Assembly: GCF_020404405.1 (NCBI RefSeq)
Contig: NZ_JAIZDA010000004.1
Coordinates: forward strand, 124,001 to 188,000
Direction of reading: 5' to 3'
Source: Novosphingobium sp. FKTRR1
GTDB lineage: Bacteria; Pseudomonadota; Alphaproteobacteria; Sphingomonadales; Sphingomonadaceae
DNA: 64,000 nt
Shown: in pieces, positions 23,728-32,763 of the stretch
Position numbering within the stretch: the stretch's first letter is position 1
Layout: each line of letters opens with the position of its first letter
Position numbers and translations under genes: made by a program
The notes under the pieces: generated by a model
The model's database searches: none
Told to the model about the DNA's origin: nothing
The model's input: only the letters and a program-made list of their open reading frames with translations

Positions 23728-25284
23728 ATGCCCGTTCTCGATACCGCCACCACCAGCCAGCTGAAGGCTTACCTCGGCAACCTGCGCCGGCCGGTCGAAC
23801 TGGTCGCCTCGCTCAACGACAGCCCGAAGTCGGCCGACATGCGCAGCCTTGTCGAAGAAATCGCCGTGCTGTCTGACAAGATCACCGCCCGCTTCGATGG
23901 CGAGGATGCACGGCGGCCCAGCTTTGCCATCCGCGCCGATGAAGGCCGCGCGCAGGCGGTGTTTGCCGGGTTGCCGCTGGGCCATGAATTCACTTCGCTG
24001 ATCCTCGCGCTGCTGCACGTCGGCGGTCACCCGCCCAAGGAAGATGCCGAGCTGCTCGATCAGGTGCGCGGCCTTGAAGGTCCGCTGCACTTCGAGACGT
24101 TCTTCTCGCTGACCTGCCAGAACTGCCCTGACGTGGTGCAGGCGCTCAACATCATGGCGGCGCTCAACCCCAACATCACCCATGTCGCCATCGACGGGGC
24201 GCTGTTTCAGGACGAAGTCGAACGGCGCAAGATCATGGCCGTGCCAACCATCTTCCTGAATGGAGAGCAGTTCGGGCAAGGGCGCATGGACTTGGCGCAG
24301 ATCGTCGCCAAGCTGGACACCGGCGCGGTTGCCCGTGCGGCCGAAAAGATCGCCGCCAAGGAGCCGTTCGATGTGCTGGTCGTCGGTGGTGGCCCCGCTG
24401 GCGCAGCCGCCGCGATCTACGCCGCGCGCAAGGGTATCCGCACCGGCGTGGTGGCCGAGCGCTTCGGCGGGCAAGTGCTCGACACGATGGGGATCGAGAA
24501 CTTCATCTCGGTTTCGCACACCGAAGGGCCGAAGCTGGCCGCGCAACTGGAACAGCACGTCAAGGACTACTCCGTCGACGTGATGAACCTGCAGACGGCG
24601 GTCGGGCTCAAGGCTGCCAACGGCGACGGTCTGGCCACCGTGGAACTGGAAAGCGGCGCCTCGGTCAAAGCCAGGACCGTGATCCTGTCCACCGGCGCTC
24701 GCTGGCGCCAGATGGGTGTGCCGGGCGAAGATCAGTATCGCAACAAGGGCGTGGCTTATTGCCCGCACTGTGATGGCCCGCTCTACAAGGGCAAGCGGGT
24801 TGCGGTGATCGGCGGCGGCAATTCGGGTGTCGAGGCGGCAATCGACCTTGCCGGTATCGTGTCCCACGTCACGCTGGTCGAATTCGACAGCCAGTTGCGC
24901 GCCGACGCGGTGCTGCAGACCAAGCTGCGCTCGTTGCCCAACGTCACCATCATCACCTCGGCGCTCAGCACCGAAGTGACGGGCGATGGCGAGAAGGTCA
25001 CCGGGCTGGTCTACCGCGACCGCAACACCGAGGAAGTGCACACCGTCGCACTCGAAGGCATCTTCGTGCAGATCGGGCTGGTTCCCAATACGGAATGGCT
25101 CAAGGGCTCCATCGGCCTGTCCAATCGCGGTGAGATCGAGGTCGACGCACGCGGTGAGACCAGCCTGCCGGGGGTCTTTGCTGCGGGCGACGCCACGACG
25201 GTGCCTTACAAGCAAATCATCATTGCAATGGGAGAAGGCTCGAAAGCGGCGCTATCGGCATTTGACTACCTGATCCGGCACTGA
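23728..25284 (+). CDS. ahpF: Alkyl hydroperoxide reductase subunit F
   Basis: A 518-residue flavoprotein that passes electrons from NADH to AhpC. The N-terminal double thioredoxin fold carries the CQNC disulphide at about residues 130-133. The thioredoxin-reductase-like part begins with the FAD loop [21 protein letters not shown] near residue 215, has the redox-active CPHC at about 346-349, then the NADH loop [19 protein letters not shown], and ends with the FAD motif [15 protein letters not shown]. Both disulphide centres are intact. ATG 23728 is the only plausible start. It follows ahpC at 252 bases with two hairpins between them, and a candidate terminator lies about 45 bases behind it. 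Confidence 0.96.
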   Translation: MPVLDTATTSQLKAYLGNLRRPVELVASLNDSPKSADMRSLVEEIAVLSDKITARFDGEDARRPSFAIRADEGRAQAVFAGLPLGHEFTSLILALLHVGGHPPKEDAELLDQVRGLEGPLHFETFFSLTCQNCPDVVQALNIMAALNPNITHVAIDGALFQDEVERRKIMAVPTIFLNGEQFGQGRMDLAQIVAKLDTGAVARAAEKIAAKEPFDVLVVGGGPAGAAAAIYAARKGIRTGVVAERFGGQVLDTMGIENFISVSHTEGPKLAAQLEQHVKDYSVDVMNLQTAVGLKAANGDGLATVELESGASVKARTVILSTGARWRQMGVPGEDQYRNKGVAYCPHCDGPLYKGKRVAVIGGGNSGVEAAIDLAGIVSHVTLVEFDSQLRADAVLQTKLRSLPNVTIITSALSTEVTGDGEKVTGLVYRDRNTEEVHTVALEGIFVQIGLVPNTEWLKGSIGLSNRGEIEVDARGETSLPGVFAAGDATTVPYKQIIIAMGEGSKAALSAFDYLIRH

Positions 25285-25328
25285 TTTCATGGCCTGAACA
25301 CCAAAAAGCCCGAACGGGTCGTGTGAGT

Positions 25329-25364
25329 GACCGGGTGGGAAACCGCCCGGTCGCTTGCGTTTTT
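25329..25364 (+). terminator. Probable intrinsic terminator of ahpF
   Basis: A 10-base stem (25329-25338 with 25343-25352, one G-U pair) closes a GAAA tetraloop, and a run of five T's follows at 25360-25364. It lies 45 bases behind the ahpF stop. Confidence 0.7.
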
Positions 25365-25520
25365 GGTGGTGGAAAGCATGCCGCAACAGTCGCTGCAAAA
25401 GTCGCTGCAAAAGTTGCATCACGCGCAGGACCAGATCCTGTACGCGGCACCTTCGAAAGGCCGGGGAGAAATGCGCGACAGGGCTGGTCGAATCGGCTGC
25501 CCCGCGTCAGAGGCAGCGGC

Positions 25521-26990
25521 GTGAGCGCATCCATCGTCATCGGGGCCGACCGCAACGGCGCCCCCGTGCGGATTGACATTGAGGAACTGCTGGCGACCCG
25601 CCTGCTGGTGCAGGGCAATTCCGGGTCCGGCAAGTCGCACCTTCTGCGTCGATTGCTCGAAGAAAGCGCGCCTGTCGTCCAACAGGTCGTGATCGATCCC
25701 GAAGGCGACTTTGTGACGCTGGCCGAGCCGTTCGGGCATGTCGTGGTCGATGGAGCCGCTTACGATCAGGCCGAAATCGCCAGGCTTGCCGCGCGCATCC
25801 GCACGCATCGCGCCTCGGTGGTGCTGGCGCTCGACGGGCTTGAACTGGAAGCGCAGATGCGCTGCGCCGCCGTGTTCCTCAACACCTTGTTCGACGCCCC
25901 GCGCGATGAATGGTACCCGGTGCTGGTGGTGGTCGATGAAGCGCAGATGTTCGCGCCGGCGGCTGCGGGCGACGTGACCGATGAAGTGCGCCGGTTGTCG
26001 CTGGCGGCGATGACCAACCTGATGTGCCGTGGCCGCAAACGTGGGTTGGCCGGGGTGATCGCCACGCAACGCCTTGCCAAGCTGGCCAAGAATGTCGCGG
26101 CTGAGGCCAGCAATTTCCTGATGGGGCGCACGTTCCTTGATATCGACATGGCCCGCGCGGCGGATCTGCTGGGCATGGAACGCAAGCAGGCCGAGCAGAT
26201 CCGTGATCTTGAGCGCGGTCACTTCCTTGGACTGGGCCCGGCCATTGCGCGCCGTCCGGTGGGGGTGCGCATTGCCGATGTCCACACCCGTGCGCGCAAT
26301 GTCGTGCAGGGGCTGATGCCGATGCCGACCGCAGCCGGGCAGGCGATGGAATCGCTGCTGCTTGCCGAATCGCTGACCTTCGACGCGCAGCCGCGTGTCG
26401 ACGAGAGCGCGGCGGAGCCGATCGATGCGGGCGAACTGCTCGAGCAGATCGAAAGCACGGTGCCGGTCGCAGAGCAGGTCGAAAAGCCTGTGGAGCCCAG
26501 TCTGTTCGAGCAGGAGGAGACCGCCGCCAACGTGGTCGCGATCCTTGCCGAAATGGCGCAGGAGCCCGACTGTACGTTTCAGCCAGCCGCGCAGCTCTAT
26601 CAGGATTTCACCGTGCGCTGCCGAATGGCGCGGCTTGCCAATACGGGTATCGACCTTGCCGGGTTCCGCCGTCGTTTCGCCATGGCGGTGGCGGGTGTTC
26701 CCGACGACAAGGCGCCGCGCTGGCGCGAAGTGCTGGCCTTGGCGCGCGATGTCCCTGACGACTTGCTCGCCCCTTTTCTGATGCTGGCAGTGGCCGCGAT
26801 GGAGGGCGCGCCGTGCCCCGACGATGATCGGCTTGCCGAAGTCTACGGCACGCGCTCGCCGGGCCGCATTCGCCGCCTGCTCGACCATCTTGAGCGCAGC
26901 GGGCTGATCGTGGTGCGGACCGATTACGGTGGGCGCCGTTCGGTCGGCATCCCCGGACTTGGCCTGACCACCGCGCCTGTTGCCGCCTGA
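25521..26990 (+). CDS. HerA-like (DUF87) ATPase
   Basis: A 489-residue ATPase of the HerA/FtsK-like DUF87 group. The Walker A motif GNSGSGKS is at residues 32-39, the Walker B strand is YPVLVVVDEAQMF near 135-147, and LAGVIATQRLAKL, a sensor-like segment, follows near 180. The C-terminal part is less conserved and ends in a winged-helix-like segment (SPGRIRRLLDHLERSGLIVVRTDYGGRRS). HerA-type hexamers translocate DNA, often with a nuclease partner NurA; no such nuclease is adjacent, so this looks like the stand-alone bacterial form of unknown role. I chose GTG at 25521, preceded by AGAGG, because the frame upstream (to 25323) looks non-coding and the family starts just before the first strand. 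Confidence 0.85.
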   Translation: MSASIVIGADRNGAPVRIDIEELLATRLLVQGNSGSGKSHLLRRLLEESAPVVQQVVIDPEGDFVTLAEPFGHVVVDGAAYDQAEIARLAARIRTHRASVVLALDGLELEAQMRCAAVFLNTLFDAPRDEWYPVLVVVDEAQMFAPAAAGDVTDEVRRLSLAAMTNLMCRGRKRGLAGVIATQRLAKLAKNVAAEASNFLMGRTFLDIDMARAADLLGMERKQAEQIRDLERGHFLGLGPAIARRPVGVRIADVHTRARNVVQGLMPMPTAAGQAMESLLLAESLTFDAQPRVDESAAEPIDAGELLEQIESTVPVAEQVEKPVEPSLFEQEETAANVVAILAEMAQEPDCTFQPAAQLYQDFTVRCRMARLANTGIDLAGFRRRFAMAVAGVPDDKAPRWREVLALARDVPDDLLAPFLMLAVAAMEGAPCPDDDRLAEVYGTRSPGRIRRLLDHLERSGLIVVRTDYGGRRSVGIPGLGLTTAPVAA

Positions 26991-27101
26991 TGCACCACAG
27001 GACACGAAAAACGCACTGGTGATACCCCAAAAAGGGTCTGGTCATTAAGCGAAGCGACAGCCAAATGCCGCTATTCGGAGTGAAATACGGGGAGTTACGT
27101 G

Positions 27102-27497
27102 ATGAAGTTTGCCGGTTTTGCCATTGGATTTGTAGCTTTTGCCGCCACTCTTGCCGGTGTTGCGGCGACCTCGGCCACGGCCGCCCCGGCTGGTGATCCG
27201 GTCAAGGGCAAGACCGTGTTCGCTCGTTGCGCCGCCTGCCACGACTTGAACACCGGCAAGACGCTGCTTGGCCCGTCGCTCAAGGGCATTGTCGGTCGCA
27301 AGGTCGGCTCGGTCGCGAACTTCGCGTATTCGCCCGCGGTCAAGGCCAAGGGCGGCACCTGGACGCCGCAGGCGCTCGACACGTTCCTGACCGCGCCGAT
27401 GAAGGCCATTCCGGGCACGCGCATGCCGTTTGCCGGTCTGCCGAGCCAGGATGACCGCACCAACCTGATTGCCTACCTGCAACAGGCGGCCAAGTAA
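27102..27497 (+). CDS. Small exported class I cytochrome c
   Basis: A 131-residue c-type cytochrome. The signal peptide (MKFAGFAIGFVAFAATLAGVAATSATA) is followed by haem-binding CAACH at residues 43-47, the GPSLKGIVGRKVGS segment typical of mitochondrial-type cytochrome c, and the axial methionine M108 in GTRMPFAG. It should be a periplasmic, low-spin electron carrier. Start ATG 27102 follows GGGGAG with a spacing of 7; a GTG sits directly before it. No oxidase or dehydrogenase gene is next to it, so its partner is unknown. It is flanked by the HerA-like gene and the LysR gene, which appear unrelated. Confidence 0.94.
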   Translation: MKFAGFAIGFVAFAATLAGVAATSATAAPAGDPVKGKTVFARCAACHDLNTGKTLLGPSLKGIVGRKVGSVANFAYSPAVKAKGGTWTPQALDTFLTAPMKAIPGTRMPFAGLPSQDDRTNLIAYLQQAAK

Positions 27498-27511
27498 CAT
27501 CGCACATTGCC

Positions 27512-27546
27512 GGGCCGTTCGTTCATCGCTTGAGCGGACGGCCCGC
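27512..27546 (+). terminator. Hairpin behind the cytochrome c gene
   Basis: An 11-base stem (27512-27522 with 27536-27546, one G-T pair) with a 13-base loop, 15 bases behind the stop. No T tract follows, so Rho-independent termination is uncertain. Confidence 0.4.
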
Positions 27547-27623
27547 GCGGCGTATCGCCGGGGCATGGTCGATCCGGTCCCGTTCATGGCTGTTGCCGCG
27601 CCTTTTTTCGGCTGGTCGCTGCG

Positions 27624-28517
27624 GTGACAGGCCTTCCGATTGATCCTCGCGCGTTGCGCACGTTTGGCGCGGTATGCGCTGCAGGGTCGATCAGCGCAGC
27701 GGCGCGCGCGCTCAATATCTCGCAACCATCGGTCTCGAACACCATCGCCACGCTGGAGCAGCGACTGGGTGTGCAACTGTTCGAGCGCGGCCGGGCCGGT
27801 ATCCAGTTGACCGCCGAGGGCAGGTTGCTGCAGCGCCGGGCCGAAGCGCTTGATGTGCTGCTGGCGCAGGCTGCGCGCGAGATCGACCATTCGCGCGACG
27901 GTATTGCCGGGCCGCTCAACGTCGGTGGAACCCCCGGTGCGCTGGTGACGCTGCTGCCGCGCGCGGTCGAACGGATCGAACGCGACAGCGGCCCGTTTGC
28001 ACTCAACGTTGTGGAGCGACCCGATCGCGACCTTATCGAGATGCTTCGCCGTGGTTCGATCGAACTGGCCTTCGTCACCACCGAGATCGAAACCCCTCCG
28101 CCCGACATTGCCGAGCGGACCTTTGCCCGCGACCCCTTCGCGCTGATCGTCGGCAAGCAGAACGACCACTTGCCCGATCGCGTTTCGCTGCGCGCTCTGC
28201 CCGCTGGCCAGTGGGTCTTGCCCGAAGCGCAAGGTGCGTTCCGCCGTCAGGTCGACGCGCTGTTCGTCGCAGCCTCGGTGGCGGTGCCGCGCGACGCCAT
28301 CCGCTGCGATTCGTTGCTCGTGACCAAGGCGGTGGTCGGCATGACCGGGCGCATCACGGTACTGCCGCGCGAGGTTGTTGCCGCAGAGGTCGCCGCCGGT
28401 ATCCTGCGCGCGATCGAAATCGAGGAAGCGCAATTTGCCCGCAGCCTTGGCGTCCGGCACTTGCGGGATGCAGCGCTCTCGCCACTTGCGCAAGTGCTCC
28501 TGGCGGCGCTCGGCTGA
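27624..28517 (+). CDS. LysR-family activator of the aromatic-glycoside operon
   Basis: A 297-residue LysR-type regulator. The N-terminal helix-turn-helix is LRTFGAVCAAGSISAAARALNISQPSVSNTIATLEQRLGVQLFER (residues about 11-55). The inducer-binding domain follows, starting near GPLNVGGTPGALVTLLPR. It begins with GTG at 27624, without a strong ribosome site. It is encoded directly upstream of, and on the same strand as, the eight-gene aromatic run, and a canonical LysR box lies right behind its stop codon, ahead of the next gene. That makes it the probable regulator of the run, with a pathway intermediate as inducer. LysR genes are often divergent from their targets; here the arrangement is tandem. 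Confidence 0.93.
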   Translation: MTGLPIDPRALRTFGAVCAAGSISAAARALNISQPSVSNTIATLEQRLGVQLFERGRAGIQLTAEGRLLQRRAEALDVLLAQAAREIDHSRDGIAGPLNVGGTPGALVTLLPRAVERIERDSGPFALNVVERPDRDLIEMLRRGSIELAFVTTEIETPPPDIAERTFARDPFALIVGKQNDHLPDRVSLRALPAGQWVLPEAQGAFRRQVDALFVAASVAVPRDAIRCDSLLVTKAVVGMTGRITVLPREVVAAEVAAGILRAIEIEEAQFARSLGVRHLRDAALSPLAQVLLAALG

Positions 28518-28518
28518 T

Positions 28519-28537
28519 CCATAGCTCTGGGCTATGG
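28519..28537. promoter_or_regulatory. LysR-type binding site (ATAG-N7-CTAT)
   Basis: CCATAGC-TCTGG-GCTATGG has 7-base perfect arms. Its core ATAG-N7-CTAT (28521-28535) contains the classical T-N11-A LysR box. It starts one base after the LysR stop codon and lies 87-105 bases before the amidohydrolase start. CATAAT at 28544-28549, just downstream, may be the -10 element. Confidence 0.75.
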
Positions 28538-28623
28538 TAGTTGCATAATTCATTATTTTGTGAGCGGCCTGTTCAGCGGTATCCCGCTGGCAAGCGCAGC
28601 GGTGTCTGCCGGGGAGAAGGATC

Positions 28624-29856
28624 ATGCGGACAGTAATCCGCGATGTTTTCATTTTTGATGGAACGGGCGCTGCGCTGCGCAAGGGCGCCGTGCTGATCGA
28701 TGGCAACACGATCGCCAGCGTCGAACTGGGTGATGCGGCGCTGGCCGATGTGTCTGCTGATGTCGAGATCGCAGGCGCCGGGCGTACCCTGATGCCCGGC
28801 TTGGTCGAATCGCACGCCCACCTCACATGGGGGTCGTCGGTCGAGAAGATCTATCACCAGTTCATCCTGCCGCATGACGAGTTGAAGGTCGCAGCCTGGC
28901 GCAATGCGCGCGTGCTGCTTGACCACGGCTTCACCAGCGCATGGTCCGCCGGTGCGCTTGGCGACGGGATCGAGGTCGAACTGGCCGCCGCGATTGACCG
29001 AGGAGACACGCCGGGGCCGCGTCTGGTCCCTTCTACGCTGGAACGCAGCCCTGAGGGCGCAGAGGGCGTCGAGACCGGCGACGTGTTCAATGGTCGCGGG
29101 CCGGACGCCATCCGTGGCTTTGTCGCCTACTGCAAGGCGTCCGGAATCCGTTCGATCAAACTGGTCATCTCGGGCGAGGATGCGCTCAAACCCGGATCGT
29201 CGGGCGATGTCCATTATACCCGTGAGGAGATCGAGGCGGTTGCGGTTGCCGCGCGCGAAGCTGGGTTGGCCATCGCCACGCACGCTTATTCGCCCGAAGC
29301 GGTGGGACTGGCGCTCGATGCCGGAGCGCGGATCATCTATCACGCGTCGTACGCAGACGAAGCCACGCTCGATCGCATGGTCGCCGCGCGTGACACGACA
29401 TTCTATGCGCCCGGCCCCGGTGTCTCGGTCGCCGCGCTTGAGGCCAGTCCGCCGCCGCACATCGACATGAGCCACATGAAGGCGAGCGCGGCCGACCGGC
29501 TTGAGCGTGAAGCGAAGATCGTGCCTGCATTGAAGGCTCGCGGTGTGCGCATCCTGATCGGCGGCGACTACGGCTTTCCCTTCAACCCCAACGGTCGCAA
29601 CGCCCGCGATCTGGAGATATTCGTCGATCGCTTCGGGTATACTCCGGCAGAGGCGCTGCAGGCGGCGACTGCGCTGGGCGGTGAACTGATGGGCTTGCCG
29701 GTGGGGCAGGTGCGCGAAGGCTATCTGGCCGACTTGCTGTTGGTCGATGGCGATCCGACCGTCGATGTCGCCATCCTGCAGGACAAGACCCGGCTGGCGA
29801 TGATCATGAAGGATGGCGTCGTGTACAAGGCTTTGGCCGAGGTGCTGGCGGCATGA
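28624..29856 (+). CDS. Metal-dependent amidohydrolase (imidazolonepropionase-like)
   Basis: A 410-residue member of the amidohydrolase superfamily, in the group that includes imidazolonepropionase-like and Xaa-Pro dipeptidase-like enzymes. The metal-binding HxH is H64/H66 in ESHAHLTWG. Downstream ligands are probably the lysine in IKLVISGED (about 179), the histidines in IATHAYS and IIYHASY, and the aspartate in GGDYGFPF. The C-terminal VREGYLADLLLVDGDP is typical. No signal peptide is seen. It is first in the aromatic run, with a strong ribosome site (GGGGAGAAGG), and its stop overlaps the next start by 4 bases. The substrate is unknown: an amide, a lactam or a cyclic ester released from the imported phenolic would fit. 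Confidence 0.85.
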   Translation: MRTVIRDVFIFDGTGAALRKGAVLIDGNTIASVELGDAALADVSADVEIAGAGRTLMPGLVESHAHLTWGSSVEKIYHQFILPHDELKVAAWRNARVLLDHGFTSAWSAGALGDGIEVELAAAIDRGDTPGPRLVPSTLERSPEGAEGVETGDVFNGRGPDAIRGFVAYCKASGIRSIKLVISGEDALKPGSSGDVHYTREEIEAVAVAAREAGLAIATHAYSPEAVGLALDAGARIIYHASYADEATLDRMVAARDTTFYAPGPGVSVAALEASPPPHIDMSHMKASAADRLEREAKIVPALKARGVRILIGGDYGFPFNPNGRNARDLEIFVDRFGYTPAEALQAATALGGELMGLPVGQVREGYLADLLLVDGDPTVDVAILQDKTRLAMIMKDGVVYKALAEVLAA

Positions 29857-31367
29857 TCGACGTCGTGATCATCGGTTGCGGGCCGGTAGGGGCGCTCGCT
29901 GCCAATCTACTCGGATGCGCCGGACTTTCGGTGGTGGTGCTGGAAAAGGAGCGCGAGCACTATCCGCTTCCGCGCGCGGTGCATCTCGATCACGAGATGA
30001 TGCGGCTTTTCCAGTCGGCTGGTGTGATCGAACGGGTGGAGGCCGACATGGTGGCCACCGACGGGCACCTGCACATCGGTGCCGATCATGGCGTGATCCG
30101 CTATATGGGCACGGTCGGCAAACCCAAACCATTCGGCTGGTCAAACGATTACTTCTTCTATCAGCCCGAACTCGAAGCGCACTTGCGCGCGGCCTTTGCC
30201 GACCATGGCGCCATCGATCTGAAGCTTGGTGCCGCATTCACGTCGTTGGTGCAGGACGGGGACCGGGTGCAGGTTGCCTATGATCACAAAGGTGCCAGCC
30301 ACTCCGTTACCGCGCGCTGGGTCATCGCCTGCGACGGATCACGCAGTCCGGTGCGCAAGGCGCTGGGCGTCAGCCTCGATGACCTGCAGTTCGAAGAGCC
30401 ATGGCTGGTTGTCGATGCCGAAGTCGAAGGCCCGGTCAGCTTTCCTGCTTTGACCGGCGTTCCGGCGGGGGCCGATTTGCAGCGACTTTCGGTGATGATG
30501 TGCGACCCTGTGCGGCCCGCGACCGTCGTTCCCGGGCGGGGCAACCACCGTCGCTGGGAATTCATGCTGCTGCCCGGCGAGGATGATGCCGTGATGATGC
30601 AGCCCGACAATGTCGCCGCCTTGGTCGGTGCGTGGATGAAGGACGTGCCGCACAAAATCGTGCGCGCGGCGACTTACCGCTTCCACGGGCTGGTGGCCGA
30701 GAAGTGGCAGGTGGGCAATGTGTTCCTTGCCGGGGATGCGGCGCACCAGACCCCCCCGTTTTTCGGGCAGGGCATGTGCCACGGGTTGCGCGACGTGGCC
30801 AATCTGGCGTGGAAGATGGCGGCCATCGTCAAGGACGGGGCCGATGTTGGCATCCTTGGCACCTACCAGCCCGAGCGCGATCCGCATGTGCGCGGCGTGA
30901 TCGGCGCGGCGGTGGCTGCTGGGCGCTATATCTGCGAACTCGACCCGGCCAAGGCCGCAGCGCGCGATATGGCGATCCGTGCCCAGGCCGCGCAGAAACA
31001 GGGCGAAACCGCAGCGGACCTGATCCCGGCCATCGGCGCAGGCTTCATCGCCAGCGGCGCGGCCAGCGCGGGCGAGCGGTTCATCCAGCCTTTGCTGGCC
31101 GATGGTCGCAAGCTGGATGACCTTGTCGGCGATGGCTGGCGGCTGTTCGTGCGCTCGGCTTCGGTCGAGGGTTCCGCGAGCGGGGTCAGCCGCATCGTTG
31201 CCGCCGACCTGCCCGACAATGGCGCGGTCAGCGATTGGCTTGCGGCCCGTTCGGCCGAAGCGGTGCTGGTCCGCCCCGACCATTACGTGTTCGGCACCGG
31301 CAAGGCCGCCGAACTGCTTGAAGCACGTGCGTTCCTGTTGGGTGTCGCGCTGGAGACTGCCGCATGA
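29853..31367 (+). CDS. FAD-dependent aromatic hydroxylase (MhpA-like)
   Basis: A 504-residue class A flavoprotein monooxygenase resembling 3-(3-hydroxyphenyl)propionate hydroxylase MhpA. The FAD-binding GCGPVG is at residues 8-13, the DG motif is VIACDGSRSPVRKALG near 150-165, and the GD motif is FLAGDAAHQTPPFFGQGM near 290-307. The C-terminal thioredoxin-like domain (about 400-500) includes LDDLVGDGWRLFVRS. Such enzymes add a hydroxyl next to a phenol hydroxyl with NAD(P)H and oxygen, giving a catechol for ring cleavage. The next catabolic enzyme in the run is an extradiol dioxygenase, which needs exactly such a catechol. The frame overlaps both neighbours by 4 bases (ATGA), so it is tightly co-translated. 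Confidence 0.9.
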   Translation: MIDVVIIGCGPVGALAANLLGCAGLSVVVLEKEREHYPLPRAVHLDHEMMRLFQSAGVIERVEADMVATDGHLHIGADHGVIRYMGTVGKPKPFGWSNDYFFYQPELEAHLRAAFADHGAIDLKLGAAFTSLVQDGDRVQVAYDHKGASHSVTARWVIACDGSRSPVRKALGVSLDDLQFEEPWLVVDAEVEGPVSFPALTGVPAGADLQRLSVMMCDPVRPATVVPGRGNHRRWEFMLLPGEDDAVMMQPDNVAALVGAWMKDVPHKIVRAATYRFHGLVAEKWQVGNVFLAGDAAHQTPPFFGQGMCHGLRDVANLAWKMAAIVKDGADVGILGTYQPERDPHVRGVIGAAVAAGRYICELDPAKAAARDMAIRAQAAQKQGETAADLIPAIGAGFIASGAASAGERFIQPLLADGRKLDDLVGDGWRLFVRSASVEGSASGVSRIVAADLPDNGAVSDWLAARSAEAVLVRPDHYVFGTGKAAELLEARAFLLGVALETAA

Positions 31368-31798
31368 GTGCCCTTGATCTTGCCGCCGCGCAGGCGATTG
31401 TTGCAGGCGCGCTGAACGATGCACGCGCCCGCAACGCCAAGCCGCTGGCGGTGATCGTGCTCGACGCCGGGGGGCATCCACTGGCCTTCGCGCGCGAAGA
31501 CGGGGCAACGATCTATCGCTTCGATATTGCCCGGGCCAAGGCTGCGGGCGCGCTCGGCATGGGGGATGACACCCGCGTGCTGGCGCAGCGTGCGCAAGCC
31601 AATCCGGCGTTCTTCCAGAGCGTGGCGGTTGCGGTGAACGGCGCGATCGCGTTCTCGCCCGGCGGTGTCGTGGTGCGCCACGAGGCGGGCAACTTGATCG
31701 GCGCGGTCGGCATCAGCGGCGATACTGGTGATATCGACGAATTGTGCGCGTTCGCCGGGCTGGTTGCGGCAGGCTTGCGGCAGGAGGACACCCAGTGA
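31364..31798 (+). CDS. GlcG/HbpS-family protein
   Basis: A 144-residue protein of the GlcG/HbpS (DUF336) family. It shows the pattern ALDLAAAQAIVAGALNDARARN, then LAVIVLDAGGHPLAFAREDGA, KAAGALGMG and GGVVVRHEAGNLIGAVGISGDTGDIDE. Members form small oligomers; HbpS from Streptomyces binds haem and iron and modulates a sensor kinase, while others appear inside aromatic and glycolate operons with unclear roles. Here it overlaps the hydroxylase upstream and the dioxygenase downstream by 4 bases each, so it is made together with them. A role in supplying or protecting the iron of the extradiol dioxygenase is possible but unproven. No signal peptide is visible. Confidence 0.85.
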   Translation: MSALDLAAAQAIVAGALNDARARNAKPLAVIVLDAGGHPLAFAREDGATIYRFDIARAKAAGALGMGDDTRVLAQRAQANPAFFQSVAVAVNGAIAFSPGGVVVRHEAGNLIGAVGISGDTGDIDELCAFAGLVAAGLRQEDTQ

Positions 31799-32703
31799 AA
31801 CTGCGCAGTATCGAACTGGCCCTGCCCGATCCGGCGGCCGCGGCTGACTTCATGGTCGATGTGTGGGGCCTTGCGCGCGGCGAAGTGCGCGGAACGACGC
31901 ACTATCTGCGCGGTTCGGGCGGTTATCCCTATCTGGTCGCGTTCGAGCAGTCGGACAGCGAGTTCGTGCGCACCACCACCTTTGTGTGCAGCGCAGATGA
32001 GCTTGCCGGGATCGCCGCGCGGGTGACCGCGCTTGGCTGGCCTGCCACGCCTACCGTTTCCGCCGATCCGGGCGAGGGGCAGGGGGTCATCGTCGAACTG
32101 CCCGAAGGTGAATTGCTGCGCTTTCTGGTGGGGGCGACCGAAGTCGCGCCGATTGCCGGGCATCCCAAGGCCAGCCGCAAGGTCATGCCGGTCAAGCTGA
32201 CGCACGTGGTGTTCAACGCCATCGACGCCGAAGCTTCCGGCCACCTGATCGAGGACGTACTGGGCTTTCGGGTTTCCGACCGCACGCGCGGCATGGTGTT
32301 CGTGCGTTGCAATGACGCGCACCATTCCACCGCCTTTGCCCGCGCCGGTTTCGCCAGTTTGAACCATATCGCGTTCGAAATGGATGATCTTGATGCGGTG
32401 ATGCGCGGCATCGGCAATATGCGTGATCACGGCTTTGCGCCAGCTTGGGGCCCCGGTCGGCATGGTCCCGGCGACAATGTCTACGCTTACTACATCGCGC
32501 CGTTTGGCCCGGTAATCGAGTATTCGACGCCTGTCGAAAAGGTGCCCGCCGATTATGTTGCGGGCGCGCCGGACGATTGGACCTGGCCCGACAAACGCAT
32601 CGACCAGTGGGGCGTGTCCGACAAGGACTTCGCCGGATTGCGCGTGGCCGAAGAGCGTTTCCGTTTTCGTCGTGATTGGGAACCGCAGCCGCTTGGGCAT
32701 TGA
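31795..32703 (+). CDS. Extradiol ring-cleavage dioxygenase (VOC family)
   Basis: A 302-residue two-domain VOC protein like the type I extradiol dioxygenases (BphC and 2,3-dihydroxyphenylpropionate-type). The C-terminal domain has the complete 2-His-1-carboxylate iron site: H137 (KLTHVVFN), H191 (LNHIAFEM) and E242 (VIEYST). The second-sphere GRHGPGD (H223) and the tyrosines of VYAYYIAP also match active enzymes, so this is probably catalytic, opening a catechol ring next to one hydroxyl. The start is GTG at 31795 (AGGAGG at 31782-31787), overlapping the GlcG stop as GTGA. It lies between the GlcG-like gene and the FAH-family gene, a standard order for meta cleavage. Confidence 0.88.
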   Translation: MKLRSIELALPDPAAAADFMVDVWGLARGEVRGTTHYLRGSGGYPYLVAFEQSDSEFVRTTTFVCSADELAGIAARVTALGWPATPTVSADPGEGQGVIVELPEGELLRFLVGATEVAPIAGHPKASRKVMPVKLTHVVFNAIDAEASGHLIEDVLGFRVSDRTRGMVFVRCNDAHHSTAFARAGFASLNHIAFEMDDLDAVMRGIGNMRDHGFAPAWGPGRHGPGDNVYAYYIAPFGPVIEYSTPVEKVPADYVAGAPDDWTWPDKRIDQWGVSDKDFAGLRVAEERFRFRRDWEPQPLGH

Positions 32704-32763
32704 ATAAGGCGGTTTTGCGGTCGTGCTGACATGGCATCCGCAAGACGCTGGGGAGAACAGAGA

